Of a DNA stretch of 64,000 nucleotides, positions 36,890 to 47,413 are shown piece by piece. This DNA is from Cytophaga aurantiaca DSM 3654 (GTDB taxonomy: Bacteria; Bacteroidota; Bacteroidia; Cytophagales; Cytophagaceae). How positions within the stretch are numbered: position 1 is the first letter of the stretch; the number at the start of each line of letters is the position of its first letter. The notes beneath the pieces are model-generated. The model did no database searches. It saw nothing but the letters and a program-made list of their open reading frames with translations, and was not told where the DNA came from. Made by a program: the position numbers and the translations under genes. The stretch is from the NCBI RefSeq assembly GCF_000379725.1, contig NZ_KB903633.1, positions 1 through 64,000 on the forward strand, read 5' to 3'.

Positions 36890-37294
36890 ATGAAGAAGAT
36901 AGAAGATAAAATCACCACGCGATTAAATCAATTAGGCTACGTTCCGCAAACGGCAGCAATTGCATTTGACATCTTTCTTAAAAGCCTGAAACCCGAAGAA
37001 ACAATCTTATATTTCTTAGAGGGTTCAATACGTAATACGCTGGGCTTCATTGTAACCACAGATCAGCGTGTATATTACGTTGGGATTAATAAGTTCGGTT
37101 CACCATTTAGCGAAAGCATACTATATAATGAAATTACAGGTATAAGTGTACGAGAGTCATTGTTACCTTCCACTGAAATCACCGTACATACCACTTCTGT
37201 ATTTAAGGACATTAAAGTAAAAGGCTGTGATTCACATAGTGCAGCTGAATATAAAGAACTCATCGATTTATTGACAAATAAGCCGAAAGATTAA
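36890..37294 (+). CDS. Small PH-like domain protein
   Basis: A 134-residue soluble protein. A short helical N-terminus is followed by an alternating strand pattern (TILYFLEGSIRNTLGFIVTTDQRVYYVGI, then ILYNEITGISVRES, ITVHTT, DIKVKGC) and a final helix, as in bacterial PH-like (YokE/bPH) domains. Function unknown. It lies 68 bases after parC on the same strand without a clear terminator between, so co-transcription is possible. Confidence 0.65.
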   Translation: MKKIEDKITTRLNQLGYVPQTAAIAFDIFLKSLKPEETILYFLEGSIRNTLGFIVTTDQRVYYVGINKFGSPFSESILYNEITGISVRESLLPSTEITVHTTSVFKDIKVKGCDSHSAAEYKELIDLLTNKPKD

Positions 37295-37379
37295 GACGCA
37301 TAGATACTACTTTAATGCTTACTTTTTTCTAATTTTATAGAGCTCTATAAAATTACATTTCATTCAACATTAAGTTACG

Positions 37380-39959
37380 TTGGCGTATTCTTTTTTAAAT
37401 TCAAGAAAAAATCACTTATTAGTGCTGATTAAGCATGTGGTGATTTTTTTTAGTTTAAACAGAATTAAAATAGTACTAACAACATTTTTCTTCGCTTCTT
37501 TCATTTCTTTTTCATTTTCTCAAACCATTACAATCAAAGGGTATATCCTTGATTCTACCACTACAGATACAATACCATTTGTCACCGTATATGTTCAAGG
37601 AACCGGTTATGGGACTACATCCGATGATGCTGGTTTTTATGAATTAGAAGTACCAACTTCTACAGATTCCATATGGGTTACCACTATGGGTTATGTAACC
37701 AAAGTTATTGCTTTACCAAAAAAGAAGACTGTACTGCAATTAAACATATCCATATCCGAAGATCTATCCATTCCTGAAATTGTTATTGTTCCCCGTGAGA
37801 ATCCGGCATATCGCATATTAAGAGAAGTGGTAAAACATAAAAACGATAACGACAAAAGAAAGCTCAGCGGCTACGAATACGAAACCTATAATAGAACATC
37901 CATTTTTGTAAATAATATAAATCAGGAATTAAGAGAAAAGAAAATCATGCAGCAGGTAGCGGGCGTACTTGATAGCATGAAATCTTTAAAAGATTCAGAT
38001 GGCAAACCGATGATACCGGTTTTAATGTCTGAAACCGTTTCATCTTATTATTACAGAACCAATCCCAATGCTTCAAAGGAAGTTATAAAAGCTGTAAAGG
38101 TTGAAGGTATTGGCATGGACGATGGTAGTCTGTTATCTCAGGTACTTGGCTCCACATTTCAGGAATATAATTTTTATGAAAATTATATGCATATTCTTGA
38201 TAAAGATTTTATATCACCCATATCCGATAGCTGGCACATCTTTTACGATTATAAACTGGTTGACAGTTTGTATATGGATAGTCTTTGGTGTTATAAAATC
38301 AATTTCACTCCAAAGCAACCAAAAGATTTAGCATTTTATGGCACCATGTGGATCACAGATTCAACATTTGCATTAAAGCAAATTGAAGGAGAGATCCACA
38401 AAGAAGCGAATCTGAATTTTATTGATAAAATTCAGATCAAGCAAAATTTAATTCCGTTTGAAGGAGGAGCATGGCTGCCTGAAACAACCCATATTTACCT
38501 TGACCTTGAAGATATAGGCAAACTACCAAGTATGGTTGCTACATTTTATTCCAATATTCAGGATCCTGTTGTAAATAAACCAAAGGAAAAGACATTCTTT
38601 GATCAACGGATAGAAGTATTGGAAGATGCACAAGAAAAATCTCCGGAATTCTGGAGTAAAGTGTATGAAGATACAACACGGAAGACAGATCCTGAAGTCT
38701 ACAAAATGATTGACACCATCCGGAATTTACCAATCATAAAAAGCTATGTTGAAGTGTTAGACATTGCAATAAACGGATATAAAAATTTAGGAAAAATTGA
38801 GGTCGGTTCATACTTATCCTTCTATTCATACAACAACATTGAAGGCCATAAATTTCAACTGGGCATTCGGACAAATACAGATTTCAGTAAAAAAGTAATA
38901 CTCAAAGGATTTGTTGGATATGGCACCAGAGATGATCGTTTAAAATATGGAGGATCAGCAACATTCATCTTATCAAGAAAGCCATGGACTCAAGCAGGTG
39001 CCTATTACAAATACGATATCGATCAAATAGGAGCACCTTCAGAAAAACTTGCAAACAATAATTTATTCCTGGCCTTTACAAGATGGGGAACACTCAGAGG
39101 ACCTTATTATTCAAGACAGGTAGGAGTCTTCTTTGAAAGAGACCTCACCAAAAACATTATGCCAAAAGTAATTTTCAGGCATATGTGGTTTGATCCGATC
39201 TATAACTTTGCTGCATATGAATCAGAACCCACAGCATCTTATACACCAGGTTTGGTAGAACAATTTCAAACAACGGAATTGATATTGCTTCTTAAATTAT
39301 CTTATGATGAACTCTTTTTACAAAACGGCAACGAGCGTATCAGCCTTGGCGGGAAGAAGTGGCCAATAGCGCATATTCAATATACTGCTGGATTGAAAGG
39401 AGTTTTAGGAGGAGATTACAATTATCATAAACTTCAGTTGACCCTGAATCAATCAATTCGTTTTGGAATAGTTGGACGAACCAATTATGAATTTACAATT
39501 GGAAAAATATACAAACCTGTTCCATATCCATTGATAGAAAATCACATCGGTAATCAAACCCTTTTTTATACTACAGCGGCCTTTAACTTGATGAACTTCT
39601 TTGAATATTCAAGTGATCAATATGCTTCGATCCGCCTAAAACATGATCTGGATGGATTAATAAGCAACCGGATTCCGGTGATGAAACAATTGAAGTGGAG
39701 ATTTTTCTTAACAACCAATGTATTGTTTGGCAGTATGTCTGAGCAAAATAAAAATTTGCTTGCACCGATTAATTCTGCAGGAGAACCGACTGTTAAAATT
39801 TCTTCATTAGACCCAACCAGACCTTATGTTGAAGTTGGCTATGGCATTGATAATATCTTTAAGTGCGCCCGGATCGATTTTATTCATAGGGTGACCTATA
39901 GAGATGTTCCGGATATTAGTAAATTTGGTATAAAGATATCTTTCCGTTTTATCATTTAA
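37380..39959 (+). CDS. DUF5686 outer-membrane protein with carboxypeptidase-regulatory-like N-domain
   Basis: The roughly 859-residue protein has a hydrophobic signal region ending SFSFSQ (about residue 48), a CarboxypepD_reg-like beta-sandwich (about 49-135, TITIKGYILDSTTTDTIPFVTVYVQG, TTSDDAGFYELEVP) and a long DUF5686 region ending in barrel-like strands. Such proteins are common in Bacteroidota and resemble TonB-linked surface proteins without a plug. The start is uncertain: the frame lacks an ATG before the signal, and the TTG at 37380 or a later GTG must be used. It is followed six bases later by a TPR lipoprotein gene. Confidence 0.8.
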   Translation: MAYSFLNSRKNHLLVLIKHVVIFFSLNRIKIVLTTFFFASFISFSFSQTITIKGYILDSTTTDTIPFVTVYVQGTGYGTTSDDAGFYELEVPTSTDSIWVTTMGYVTKVIALPKKKTVLQLNISISEDLSIPEIVIVPRENPAYRILREVVKHKNDNDKRKLSGYEYETYNRTSIFVNNINQELREKKIMQQVAGVLDSMKSLKDSDGKPMIPVLMSETVSSYYYRTNPNASKEVIKAVKVEGIGMDDGSLLSQVLGSTFQEYNFYENYMHILDKDFISPISDSWHIFYDYKLVDSLYMDSLWCYKINFTPKQPKDLAFYGTMWITDSTFALKQIEGEIHKEANLNFIDKIQIKQNLIPFEGGAWLPETTHIYLDLEDIGKLPSMVATFYSNIQDPVVNKPKEKTFFDQRIEVLEDAQEKSPEFWSKVYEDTTRKTDPEVYKMIDTIRNLPIIKSYVEVLDIAINGYKNLGKIEVGSYLSFYSYNNIEGHKFQLGIRTNTDFSKKVILKGFVGYGTRDDRLKYGGSATFILSRKPWTQAGAYYKYDIDQIGAPSEKLANNNLFLAFTRWGTLRGPYYSRQVGVFFERDLTKNIMPKVIFRHMWFDPIYNFAAYESEPTASYTPGLVEQFQTTELILLLKLSYDELFLQNGNERISLGGKKWPIAHIQYTAGLKGVLGGDYNYHKLQLTLNQSIRFGIVGRTNYEFTIGKIYKPVPYPLIENHIGNQTLFYTTAAFNLMNFFEYSSDQYASIRLKHDLDGLISNRIPVMKQLKWRFFLTTNVLFGSMSEQNKNLLAPINSAGEPTVKISSLDPTRPYVEVGYGIDNIFKCARIDFIHRVTYRDVPDISKFGIKISFRFII

Positions 39960-39964
39960 TAAAG

Positions 39965-41017
39965 ATGAAAATATTCAACCTTGTTAGCATTTGTGCATTC
40001 GTCTTATTCATTTTATCGTGTTCGAATAAAAAAGAAAATACGAATAAAATGCCTCCGATCAACGAATTAAATTATTCTTCTGAATTGCAGTTGAGTGCTT
40101 TAAATGAAGCTATTGAGGCCGATCCGGATAATCACTATTTATACTATAAAAGAGCAGATTATTTTTATGGCATAAACAATTTCAGAATTGCACAAAACGA
40201 TATCGTTAAAGCCATACGTCTGGATGAGAATATTTCAGGCTATTGGTTATTAAGTGCACAGATCAATAATGAATTAGAAAATACAGATCAATCTCTTTCT
40301 GAAGCTCAAAAGGCATTGGAACTGGGAAATACAGAGCCTTTATTGTATGCGTTATTAGCGAATTGTTTATTAGAAAAAAACGACACCATCACAGCCAATC
40401 AATATATTTCTAAATTAAATGCCATAGCACCACAAATGGCAGATTTGAATTATATAGAAGCAAAAAAATTCATCGTTCGTAAGGATACTGCTCAGGCCTT
40501 TTTAAAATACAAAGCTTGTATTCAAAAAAATCCTCAATACATAGAAGCCTACATTGCTTTAATGTCATTGTATTACAACAAACACATGTATGATTCGATC
40601 ATGCCCTTGCTTATTAAGGCAAAGCGGATGCGCCCATGTACACCTGAATTGTTTTTATATGAAGGTAAATTTTTTGAATCCATAAATAAAAATAATGTAG
40701 CCTTTGCTGCATATAAAGAAGGGTTGTTATGTGATCCCCAGGCGATGGTTTTATACAAACCACTGAGCGATTATTATCAAAAAACAAACAATTATAAAGA
40801 AGCCATGAACTACCTCAGCAAATGGATAGAGAAACACCCAACGGATGCAAAAAGTATCATTAAAATGGGGGATTATGCGCTCAAATTGAATGATAACAGA
40901 GGTGCAATAACTTATTATAAAAACTCGCTGGCAATTGACACCACAAATGCCTATTTGAAAAAGGAAATTGATCGTATTGAAAAATATATACAGATAGTTA
41001 CCGATACCAGCAGGTAA
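39965..41017 (+). CDS. TPR-repeat lipoprotein
   Basis: The 350-residue protein has a lipobox FILSC (Cys about residue 19) and a run of tetratricopeptide repeats over most of the mature chain (for example [63 protein letters not shown]). TPRs mediate protein-protein contact; no enzymatic motif is seen. It begins six bases after the DUF5686 gene, so an envelope partnership is likely but unproven. Confidence 0.85.
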   Translation: MKIFNLVSICAFVLFILSCSNKKENTNKMPPINELNYSSELQLSALNEAIEADPDNHYLYYKRADYFYGINNFRIAQNDIVKAIRLDENISGYWLLSAQINNELENTDQSLSEAQKALELGNTEPLLYALLANCLLEKNDTITANQYISKLNAIAPQMADLNYIEAKKFIVRKDTAQAFLKYKACIQKNPQYIEAYIALMSLYYNKHMYDSIMPLLIKAKRMRPCTPELFLYEGKFFESINKNNVAFAAYKEGLLCDPQAMVLYKPLSDYYQKTNNYKEAMNYLSKWIEKHPTDAKSIIKMGDYALKLNDNRGAITYYKNSLAIDTTNAYLKKEIDRIEKYIQIVTDTSR

Positions 41018-41091
41018 TTTTTACAGGATGTACTTCTTGTATAGAATTTTATTTTGAAAATCTTCTTAAATTCGCAGGTTACAATATTATT

Positions 41092-43029
41092 ATGATAAAG
41101 ATTACTTTACCCGACGGTTCAATCCGCGAATATGAGAATGGAATCACTGCTATGGGCGTTGCCCTTAGTATCAGTGAAGGCTTAGCCCGCAATGTATTAG
41201 CAGCCAAAGTAAATGGCGAAGTTTGGGATGCTTCACGCACAATAACAACAGATTCAACCGTTCAATTATTGACGTGGAATGATACGGAAGGTAAATCAAC
41301 ATTTTGGCATTCATCTGCTCACTTATTAGCTGAAGCATTAGAAGACTTATATCCGGGTACCAAGTTCGGTATTGGCCCAGCTATTGAAACAGGCTTTTAT
41401 TATGATGTAGACTTTGGTGATCGTGCTTTTTCTCAGGATGATTTTGAACAGATTGAAAAGAAAATAATCGACCTGGCAAAGCAAAAAAATGTCTATGTCA
41501 GAAAAGAAATTTCGAAGAAAGATGCGATCAGTTATTTTACTGATAAGCAGGACCCATATAAACTTGATCTGTTAGAAGGACTTGCAGACGGTTCTATTAC
41601 CTTCTACAAACAAGGTTCATTTACAGATTTGTGCAGAGGTCCACATATTCCGGATACTGGATTTATCAAGGCTGTAAAGCTTATGAGTGTGGCCGGTGCG
41701 TATTGGAGAGGTGATGAAAAAAGCAAGCAGTTAACACGTATCTATGCCGTAACTTTTCCAAAACAACAAGAGTTGAAAGACTACTTGACTGTTTTAGAAG
41801 AAGCTAAAAAGCGTGATCACAGAAAACTTGGTAAAGAATTAGAATTGTTTGCATTCTCTGAAAAAGTAGGGATGGGTTTGCCATTGTGGTTACCTAAAGG
41901 CGCATTGCTTAGAGAACGCCTTGAGAATTTCTTAAAGAAAGCGCAAGTACGTGCAGGCTACCAGCCGGTGGTGACACCACACATTGGTAACAAGCAATTG
42001 TATGTAACTTCAGGACACTTTGATAAGTACGGTAAAGATTCGTTCCAACCGATTTATACACCGCATGAAGGAGAACAGTTCTTACTTAAACCAATGAACT
42101 GCCCGCATCACTGCGAGATATATAAAGTTAAACCACGTTCTTATAAAGATCTTCCGATTCGTTTTGCAGAGTTCGGAACCGTTTACCGTTACGAACAAAG
42201 CGGCGAACTGCACGGTTTAACAAGGGTTAGAGGCTTTACTCAGGATGATGCACACATTTTCTGTAGACCGGATCAGGTAAAAGAAGAATTCTTAAAAGTA
42301 ATTGATCTTGTATTGTATGTATTTAAAGTATTAGGCTTTAATGATTATACAGCACAGATCTCATTACGCGATCCTGAGAATAAAGAAAAATACATCGGCG
42401 AAGATGAACAATGGCAAAAGGCTGAACAGGCCATCATTGAAGCATCCGCTGAAAAAGGTCTGAGTACGGTTACTGAATTGGGTGAGGCTGCATTCTACGG
42501 TCCGAAACTTGATTTCATGGTTAAGGATGCGTTGGGCAGAAAATGGCAACTTGGAACGATCCAGGTTGATTATCAATTACCAAACCGTTTTGAGCTGGAA
42601 TATACAGGCTCTGATAATCAGAAACACCGTCCGGTTATGCTACACCGTGCACCATTCGGTTCATTAGAGCGCTTCATTGCGGTACTGATTGAGCACGTTG
42701 CCGGAAACTTCCCCTTATGGTTGTCTCCGGATCAGATCGCAATCTTGCCGATCTCAGATAAATTTAATGATTATGCACAGGATGTCTATGACAGGCTTTT
42801 AGTGAAAGATATCCGTGGTTTTGTTGATAACCGGGATGAAAAAATAGGCAAGAAAATCCGAGATACGGAAGTTAAAAAAGTGCCTTTTATGCTTGTAATA
42901 GGTGAAAAAGAGGTTTCTGAAGGCAAAATTGCCATAAGAAAACATGGTGGCGAGGATTTGGGAAGTATGTTGGTGGAAGATTTCATTCAGTACTTTGAAT
43001 CAGAAATTGCAAAACAATTGGCAGTATAA
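41092..43029 (+). CDS. thrS: Threonine-tRNA ligase
   Basis: The 645-residue enzyme has an N-terminal TGS domain ([17 protein letters not shown]), the editing domain ([14 protein letters not shown] with HxxxH, later Cys/His-rich [12 protein letters not shown]), the class II catalytic core (motif 2 [31 protein letters not shown], motif 3 [18 protein letters not shown]) and the anticodon-binding domain. The Zn-ligand Cys is in [10 protein letters not shown]. It heads a thrS-infC-rpmI-rplT cluster, a widely conserved order. Confidence 0.97.
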   Translation: MIKITLPDGSIREYENGITAMGVALSISEGLARNVLAAKVNGEVWDASRTITTDSTVQLLTWNDTEGKSTFWHSSAHLLAEALEDLYPGTKFGIGPAIETGFYYDVDFGDRAFSQDDFEQIEKKIIDLAKQKNVYVRKEISKKDAISYFTDKQDPYKLDLLEGLADGSITFYKQGSFTDLCRGPHIPDTGFIKAVKLMSVAGAYWRGDEKSKQLTRIYAVTFPKQQELKDYLTVLEEAKKRDHRKLGKELELFAFSEKVGMGLPLWLPKGALLRERLENFLKKAQVRAGYQPVVTPHIGNKQLYVTSGHFDKYGKDSFQPIYTPHEGEQFLLKPMNCPHHCEIYKVKPRSYKDLPIRFAEFGTVYRYEQSGELHGLTRVRGFTQDDAHIFCRPDQVKEEFLKVIDLVLYVFKVLGFNDYTAQISLRDPENKEKYIGEDEQWQKAEQAIIEASAEKGLSTVTELGEAAFYGPKLDFMVKDALGRKWQLGTIQVDYQLPNRFELEYTGSDNQKHRPVMLHRAPFGSLERFIAVLIEHVAGNFPLWLSPDQIAILPISDKFNDYAQDVYDRLLVKDIRGFVDNRDEKIGKKIRDTEVKKVPFMLVIGEKEVSEGKIAIRKHGGEDLGSMLVEDFIQYFESEIAKQLAV

Positions 43030-43126
43030 ATAAAAAAAAACGAATACAGATTTTAGTATACGGTAAAAAAGTGCGATATTCGCAACTCGTTTAAAAACAA
43101 ACAGAATAAAGGAATAAACTTAACGA

Positions 43127-43687
43127 ATGGCATTACGAAATCCCAAGCCTTTCCGGGCACCAATTAAGGACAAGGACGAACACCGAATTAATGATTTTAT
43201 CAAAGCCGCTAATGTACGTTTAGTAGGAGAAAACATTGAAGCCAATGTATATCCCATTCGCGAAGCGCTTGCCCTTGCAAAGGCCCAGAACTTAGACCTT
43301 GTTGAGATTTCACCAAATGCTGATCCGCCTGTTTGTAAAGTTACTGACTATTCAAAGTTCAAATACGAACAAAAAAAGAAGCAGAAAGAACTAAAAGCGA
43401 AGCAGCACAAAGTTGTTGTTAAAGAAATTCGTTTCGGCCCGAATACAGACGAGCACGATTACGAATTCAAATTAAAACATGCTTTTGAATTCTTAAAAGA
43501 TGGCTTTAAAGTAAAAGCGTATGTACACTTTGTTGGGCGTACGATTGTTTACAAAGAACGTGGTGAAATCATGTTGTTAAAGTTTGCGCAAGCACTTGAA
43601 GAGTTAGCAAAAGTAGAAGAGATGCCAAGGTTGGAAGGTAAGAGAATGTTCTTAATGCTTACACCAAAGGCTTCACCTAAAAAGTAA
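43127..43687 (+). CDS. infC: Translation initiation factor IF-3
   Basis: The 186-residue factor has the N-domain signature [31 protein letters not shown] and C-domain motifs [18 protein letters not shown] and [15 protein letters not shown]. It discriminates start codons and blocks early subunit joining. Here the start codon is ATG, whereas many bacteria use a rare AUU/AUC start for autoregulation, so that control is probably absent. It lies about 100 bases after thrS and 28 bases before rpmI. Confidence 0.97.
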   Translation: MALRNPKPFRAPIKDKDEHRINDFIKAANVRLVGENIEANVYPIREALALAKAQNLDLVEISPNADPPVCKVTDYSKFKYEQKKKQKELKAKQHKVVVKEIRFGPNTDEHDYEFKLKHAFEFLKDGFKVKAYVHFVGRTIVYKERGEIMLLKFAQALEELAKVEEMPRLEGKRMFLMLTPKASPKK

Positions 43688-43715
43688 TTTCTTACAAATT
43701 AAACCGATAAATTAA

Positions 43716-43910
43716 ATGCCTAAAGTAAAAACCAAATCAGGAGCTAAGAAAAGGTTTAAACTTACAGGAAGTGGAAAAATCAAAAGAAAGTGTGCTTACC
43801 ATAGCCACATTCTTACGAAAAAATCTACTAAACGTAAGCGTAACTTAGTACACGCACACCTGGTTAGTGCAGCAGATGAGTCCAACGTTAGGGCTATGCT
43901 AAAAATCTAA
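43716..43910 (+). CDS. rpmI: 50S ribosomal protein L35
   Basis: A 64-residue basic protein beginning [25 protein letters not shown], with the [18 protein letters not shown] signature of bL35. Its position between infC and rplT is the usual one. Confidence 0.97.
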   Translation: MPKVKTKSGAKKRFKLTGSGKIKRKCAYHSHILTKKSTKRKRNLVHAHLVSAADESNVRAMLKI

Positions 43911-44010
43911 TTAAGTTTAGATTTAAAACTGGTTAACAATGTTAAACCCAGTGTTTGGTTACCAAGAATTTGCATAAGCAAATCACCAACTACTAAAAAA
44001 CAAAAAAGAA
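43911..44010 (+). promoter_or_regulatory. Structured rpmI-rplT spacer, possible L20 leader
   Basis: The 100-base spacer has two hairpin-forming repeats: GGTTAAC with GTTAAACC (43931-43948, one bulge) and ATTTGC-ATAA-GCAAAT (43968-43983). rplT expression is autoregulated by L20 binding structured RNA in other bacteria. Here only the potential to fold is visible. Confidence 0.35.
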
Positions 44011-44358
44011 ATGCCTAGATCAGTACCATCAGTAGCTTCAAGAGAAAGAAGAAAGAAAATTTTGAAGTTAGCCAAAGGTTACTTTGGTAGAAGAAAAAAT
44101 GTTTGGACCGTTGCAAAAAATGCGGTTGAACGAGGAAAAGTTTTCGCCTATATTGGCCGTAAACAAAAGAAAAGACACTTCCGTGGTCTTTGGATACAAC
44201 GTATCAATGCAGGAACTAGACAATATGGTTTGTCTTATTCTCAATTCATTGGTGCTTTGGATAAAGCAAACATCAAGTTAAACAGAAAAGTTTTAGCTGA
44301 TCTTGCAATGAACGATCCAGAAGCTTTCAAGGCTGTTGTTGACAAAGTAAAAAAATAA
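44011..44358 (+). CDS. rplT: 50S ribosomal protein L20
   Basis: The 115-residue protein has [30 protein letters not shown] at the N-terminus and [23 protein letters not shown] in the RNA-binding globular part, diagnostic of bL20. It ends the thrS cluster and is followed by a strong terminator. Confidence 0.97.
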   Translation: MPRSVPSVASRERRKKILKLAKGYFGRRKNVWTVAKNAVERGKVFAYIGRKQKKRHFRGLWIQRINAGTRQYGLSYSQFIGALDKANIKLNRKVLADLAMNDPEAFKAVVDKVKK

Positions 44359-44377
44359 TTTCACTTCAATGTGAATC

Positions 44378-44408
44378 AAAAAGTCACGCTTTAGGCGTGA
44401 CTTTTTTG
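44378..44408 (+). terminator. Terminator after rplT
   Basis: AAAAAGTCACGC and GCGTGACTTTTT pair perfectly around a short loop and lead into TTTTTT, 20 bases after the rplT stop. Confidence 0.9.
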
Positions 44409-44416
44409 TTTAATGC

Positions 44417-44472
44417 AAAATATAAAAGGTACTGATCCTCGAAACTATCGGGATCAGTACCTTTTATATTTT
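44417..44472 (-). terminator. Long perfect hairpin ending the T9SS type A gene
   Basis: The arms at 44417-44438 and 44451-44472 are perfect 22-base complements around a 12-base loop (TCGAAACTATCG). On the minus strand the hairpin follows the gene at 44499-46970 after 26 bases and is T-rich on its 3' side. The loop resembles the GATAGCTATC palindromes elsewhere in the window. Confidence 0.75.
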
Positions 44473-44498
44473 ATAGCAAACAACAATTAGATGTTTTA

Positions 44499-46970
44499 TT
44501 ATTGCTTAACAATTTTACCATTTTGATTCAATCCATTTGAACCTGAAATGTTATAGTAATAAAGACCAGGATTTAATTGTTGAAGAGAAAGAGTCGTATC
44601 ATTTTCTGATGCAATATTCTTCGAAAGAACCAATGTACCACTTACAGAATAAATATTTATTCGAACATTTCCGTATGATCCTGAAAAGTTAATTCTAATA
44701 TTTTCATTTGTTGGATTAGGATAAATAGTCACTGGATTTGTCGTGGTAGTCGCTGCAATACCAGTAGTAACTGTTGACACAGCCGTTCTTAATATGATAT
44801 TATCTCGTGTTAGATCTTCTTCAACATATTCACCAATTGTTTGTGAAACCATATTCGTAATAATTGCAGAGTTATAATCGAAGAAAATACTCGCTTCATT
44901 TTTAATCAATTCTCCATCAGATAATGTAGGTTTTGCAGAAATTGAAAATGTAATAAAGCCTTGCGATTTAATACTATCTATTTTTTTAGGAGTTAAGTTG
45001 ATATTGGCAAAGTGGAATTTAACGACTTCTTTACCTTGAACATGAATTCTTTCAATAGAATAAGGATGACTTGCACTGCCTGCTACGAAAGTTGTAGCAT
45101 CCAGGTCTGCATCAAGTGTATCAACAACTACAACTGAATAAGCATCATCTGAACCTGTATTTTCAAAGCGAATTTTATATGTAAGCCTCGTACCTGCACT
45201 TATGTAATTTTTGCTTGACACGCCTTTGGGAGACACTGCTTTATCATTGGGATCATAACTATCCGATATCTGTATACACGATGTAGAGGTTACTAAATCA
45301 TTATTTTGAGGTACATTCATTGCAATACCTTTATAAGCTGTTTTTAATGCCGCTTGTGAAGAAACACAACCTTCAAATATTACCCTCGGTATTGTATTGT
45401 AATCCGGATGATTTGCTACCTGATCTGCTTCTAATCGAATTACTTTTCCACTAGTTGGCAATTCTACTTTAAAATATTCCATAGACTTCAATGCAAACTT
45501 ATGATTCGAAATTAATGTATCATTTGCATATACTCTATATCTGGTGCTGTCTGACATGTCACCATTTCCTTCATTCAGAATTGTAAATTTAGCAACTCCA
45601 TTCGTACAAGCTCCCTTAACAACAACATCGGCATTGTCCCAATCATTAGACACATTGATACAAATATTGCCTGGAGAAATAGATGCTTGAGTACATTGCG
45701 TTAAAAAACGAATACTCTCATTACCACAAATAACAGAATCTATGATTGTAATTGTTTTAGTAGCATAAGCCACTATACTTCCAACTGAATAATACAACGT
45801 ATCTCCATTTTTTCTAGTCCAGGCCGGCACACTGCTTATTGGTTTTACATACTGCGGATAAACAATTTTAACTTGTGCTGGCTGGGAACTAACATTACCT
45901 GCATTTTGATAATTTACCGTAGTAACACTATTAAAACAACGTCTTCTTCGATTGCTATTAATATCTATTTTTAAAATAGCACATTGTTTAATTTTTTGAG
46001 AAAAATCATTGCAGCAATAATTAGATTTACCTTTAGGTGTAGATACCGTAAAAACCCCTGTAGATGGACATATTTTTTCCAGTAACTCAAGTTCAAGATT
46101 TGTAGGAGTGTAAGAGATGCTGTATGAAGTATGTAAGGTGTCAACTTTTAATTCATAAAAACCATTTTCATCTGTGTATGCATAATATGGGCCAGGCAGA
46201 GCTGTTACCAAGCCCTGTTTTACAGGTGCATCTCCTGAATTTAATATACAGTTGGCGTTATTATCATTGAAAATATGTCCTGAGATAGTATTGAAAGACC
46301 AATCGACATAGCTACCAAGTTGAATGTAATCTATTTCTAATTTGAGCGGTTTTATATCCGTAACAGGTGATTCAAATTCGACATAAAAATCAAAGCCTGA
46401 AATTGCCGAAGAATCAACAACCGTCATTGGCGAACTTCGAAAATCTCTCCAGCTGTTATTAAAATTGAAATAGTAGTCTTTATATTCATTTGTGGGGCTT
46501 ATAGTGAAATAGGATGCTCCATTTAATGTTATGTTTCCTAATGTATCCATTAATTTAATATAGATATTCTTTGGAGTTAATGAGCCGGTAGATTTCAGCC
46601 GGATTTTCATATTCATATTTTCCGGCTTACTCATATCTATTGAAGTAGCTGGAGTTAAAAATGGTCGTACCCAAAATCTATTTTGCAAAAAGCCTACATA
46701 ATCATATGTATGGTTAACAACAACATAACCCGTAGGGGATGGTTCATAATCATCTTGTCCTTGAAAAGTCAATCCATCATATGACTCGCTCTTTATGAAC
46801 AATGAATCGTTTGGTGATACATTGGAATAATCAACCCAATATCCGGTTCCTGTGTTATTGTGGGATCCGAAATCAATATAATAACCGGTCTTGTTATAAA
46901 GAAGCTGTGCATGAGCATGCTGAAACATGCACAAAAATAATATGCCGAATAAAAATTGAATTCTTTTCAT
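44499..46970 (-). CDS. Secreted T9SS type A protein with SdrD B-like and DUF11-like modules
   Basis: The 823-residue protein has a signal peptide (about 1-21, ending AHAQ) and an N-terminal beta-rich domain (about 25-225). An SdrD B-like Ig module follows (about 228-290: ISGHIFNDNNANCILNSGDAPV, YTDENGFYELKV), then a strand-rich middle and a DUF11/DUF7619-like module (about 575-710: AGTRLTYKIRFENTGSDDAYSVVVVDTLD). The T9SS type A tail begins IYPNPTNENIRIN. It is probably a surface or secreted adhesin-like protein. No catalytic motif is seen. A long perfect hairpin ends its transcript. Confidence 0.85.
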   Translation of the reverse strand: MKRIQFLFGILFLCMFQHAHAQLLYNKTGYYIDFGSHNNTGTGYWVDYSNVSPNDSLFIKSESYDGLTFQGQDDYEPSPTGYVVVNHTYDYVGFLQNRFWVRPFLTPATSIDMSKPENMNMKIRLKSTGSLTPKNIYIKLMDTLGNITLNGASYFTISPTNEYKDYYFNFNNSWRDFRSSPMTVVDSSAISGFDFYVEFESPVTDIKPLKLEIDYIQLGSYVDWSFNTISGHIFNDNNANCILNSGDAPVKQGLVTALPGPYYAYTDENGFYELKVDTLHTSYSISYTPTNLELELLEKICPSTGVFTVSTPKGKSNYCCNDFSQKIKQCAILKIDINSNRRRRCFNSVTTVNYQNAGNVSSQPAQVKIVYPQYVKPISSVPAWTRKNGDTLYYSVGSIVAYATKTITIIDSVICGNESIRFLTQCTQASISPGNICINVSNDWDNADVVVKGACTNGVAKFTILNEGNGDMSDSTRYRVYANDTLISNHKFALKSMEYFKVELPTSGKVIRLEADQVANHPDYNTIPRVIFEGCVSSQAALKTAYKGIAMNVPQNNDLVTSTSCIQISDSYDPNDKAVSPKGVSSKNYISAGTRLTYKIRFENTGSDDAYSVVVVDTLDADLDATTFVAGSASHPYSIERIHVQGKEVVKFHFANINLTPKKIDSIKSQGFITFSISAKPTLSDGELIKNEASIFFDYNSAIITNMVSQTIGEYVEEDLTRDNIILRTAVSTVTTGIAATTTTNPVTIYPNPTNENIRINFSGSYGNVRINIYSVSGTLVLSKNIASENDTTLSLQQLNPGLYYYNISGSNGLNQNGKIVKQ

Positions 46971-47079
46971 AGTTTAGATCTAGTTGAATAAAAATGAATA
47001 TAGATACTATTATTAATAATTGAAATCTTGAAAAGGGCAATGCTCTAAAAATAGCTAATACTAGTGATACTAAAACAAA

Positions 47080-47110
47080 AAAAGAGTCTCACATTTTGTA
47101 AGACTCTTTT
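47080..47110 (-). terminator. Terminator of the tRNA gene
   Basis: On the minus strand AAAAGAGTCT and AGACTCTTTT pair and are followed by TTTGTTTT. The hairpin begins nine bases beyond the tRNA 3' end. Confidence 0.85.
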
Positions 47111-47118
47111 GCATTATG

Positions 47119-47192
47119 TAGCGAAATCGGGACTCGAACCCGAGACCTCAGGGTTATGAATCCTGTGCTCTAACCAGCTGAGCTACCTCGCC
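47119..47192 (-). tRNA. tRNA with CAU anticodon (elongator Met most likely)
   Basis: The minus strand folds as a full cloverleaf of 74 bases: acceptor GGCGAGG pairing with TTTCGCT, D arm GCTC...GAGC, anticodon loop TTCATAA, T arm TCGGG-TTCGAGT-CCCGA, discriminator A. The CCA is not encoded. The anticodon CAU means Met, or Ile after lysidine modification. Initiator features (1:72 mismatch, three G-C pairs in the anticodon stem) are absent. Confidence 0.93.
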
Positions 47193-47203
47193 ATTTGGGA
47201 CTG

Positions 47204-47236
47204 CAAAACTACAAATAATTACCAATATTGCACAAC
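47204..47236 (-). promoter_or_regulatory. Promoter of the tRNA gene
   Basis: On the minus strand GTTG (47236-47233), 21 bases, then TAGTTTTG (47211-47204) match the Bacteroidota promoter. The start of transcription would fall a few bases before the mature tRNA 5' end at 47192. Confidence 0.75.
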
Positions 47237-47318
47237 CAATTTCCAGTATTTATTCACTATAAAGATAAATAATTAAGTATCAGAGAATATCATTTATCCC
47301 TTAAATGATATTTTTGAA

Positions 47319-47351
47319 TTTGTGGCATTATTTTTCGTTGTAATAGTTTTA
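47319..47351 (+). promoter_or_regulatory. Promoter for msrA
   Basis: TTTG at 47319-47322 and TAGTTTTA at 47344-47351 (one mismatch to TAnnTTTG) are separated by 21 bases, about 60 bases upstream of the msrA ATG. Confidence 0.55.
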
Positions 47352-47413
47352 TATATGTTTTACGGAATCTGAATATCCCGAAAAATAGTATATATCAAAT
47401 AAAATCAATAAAT

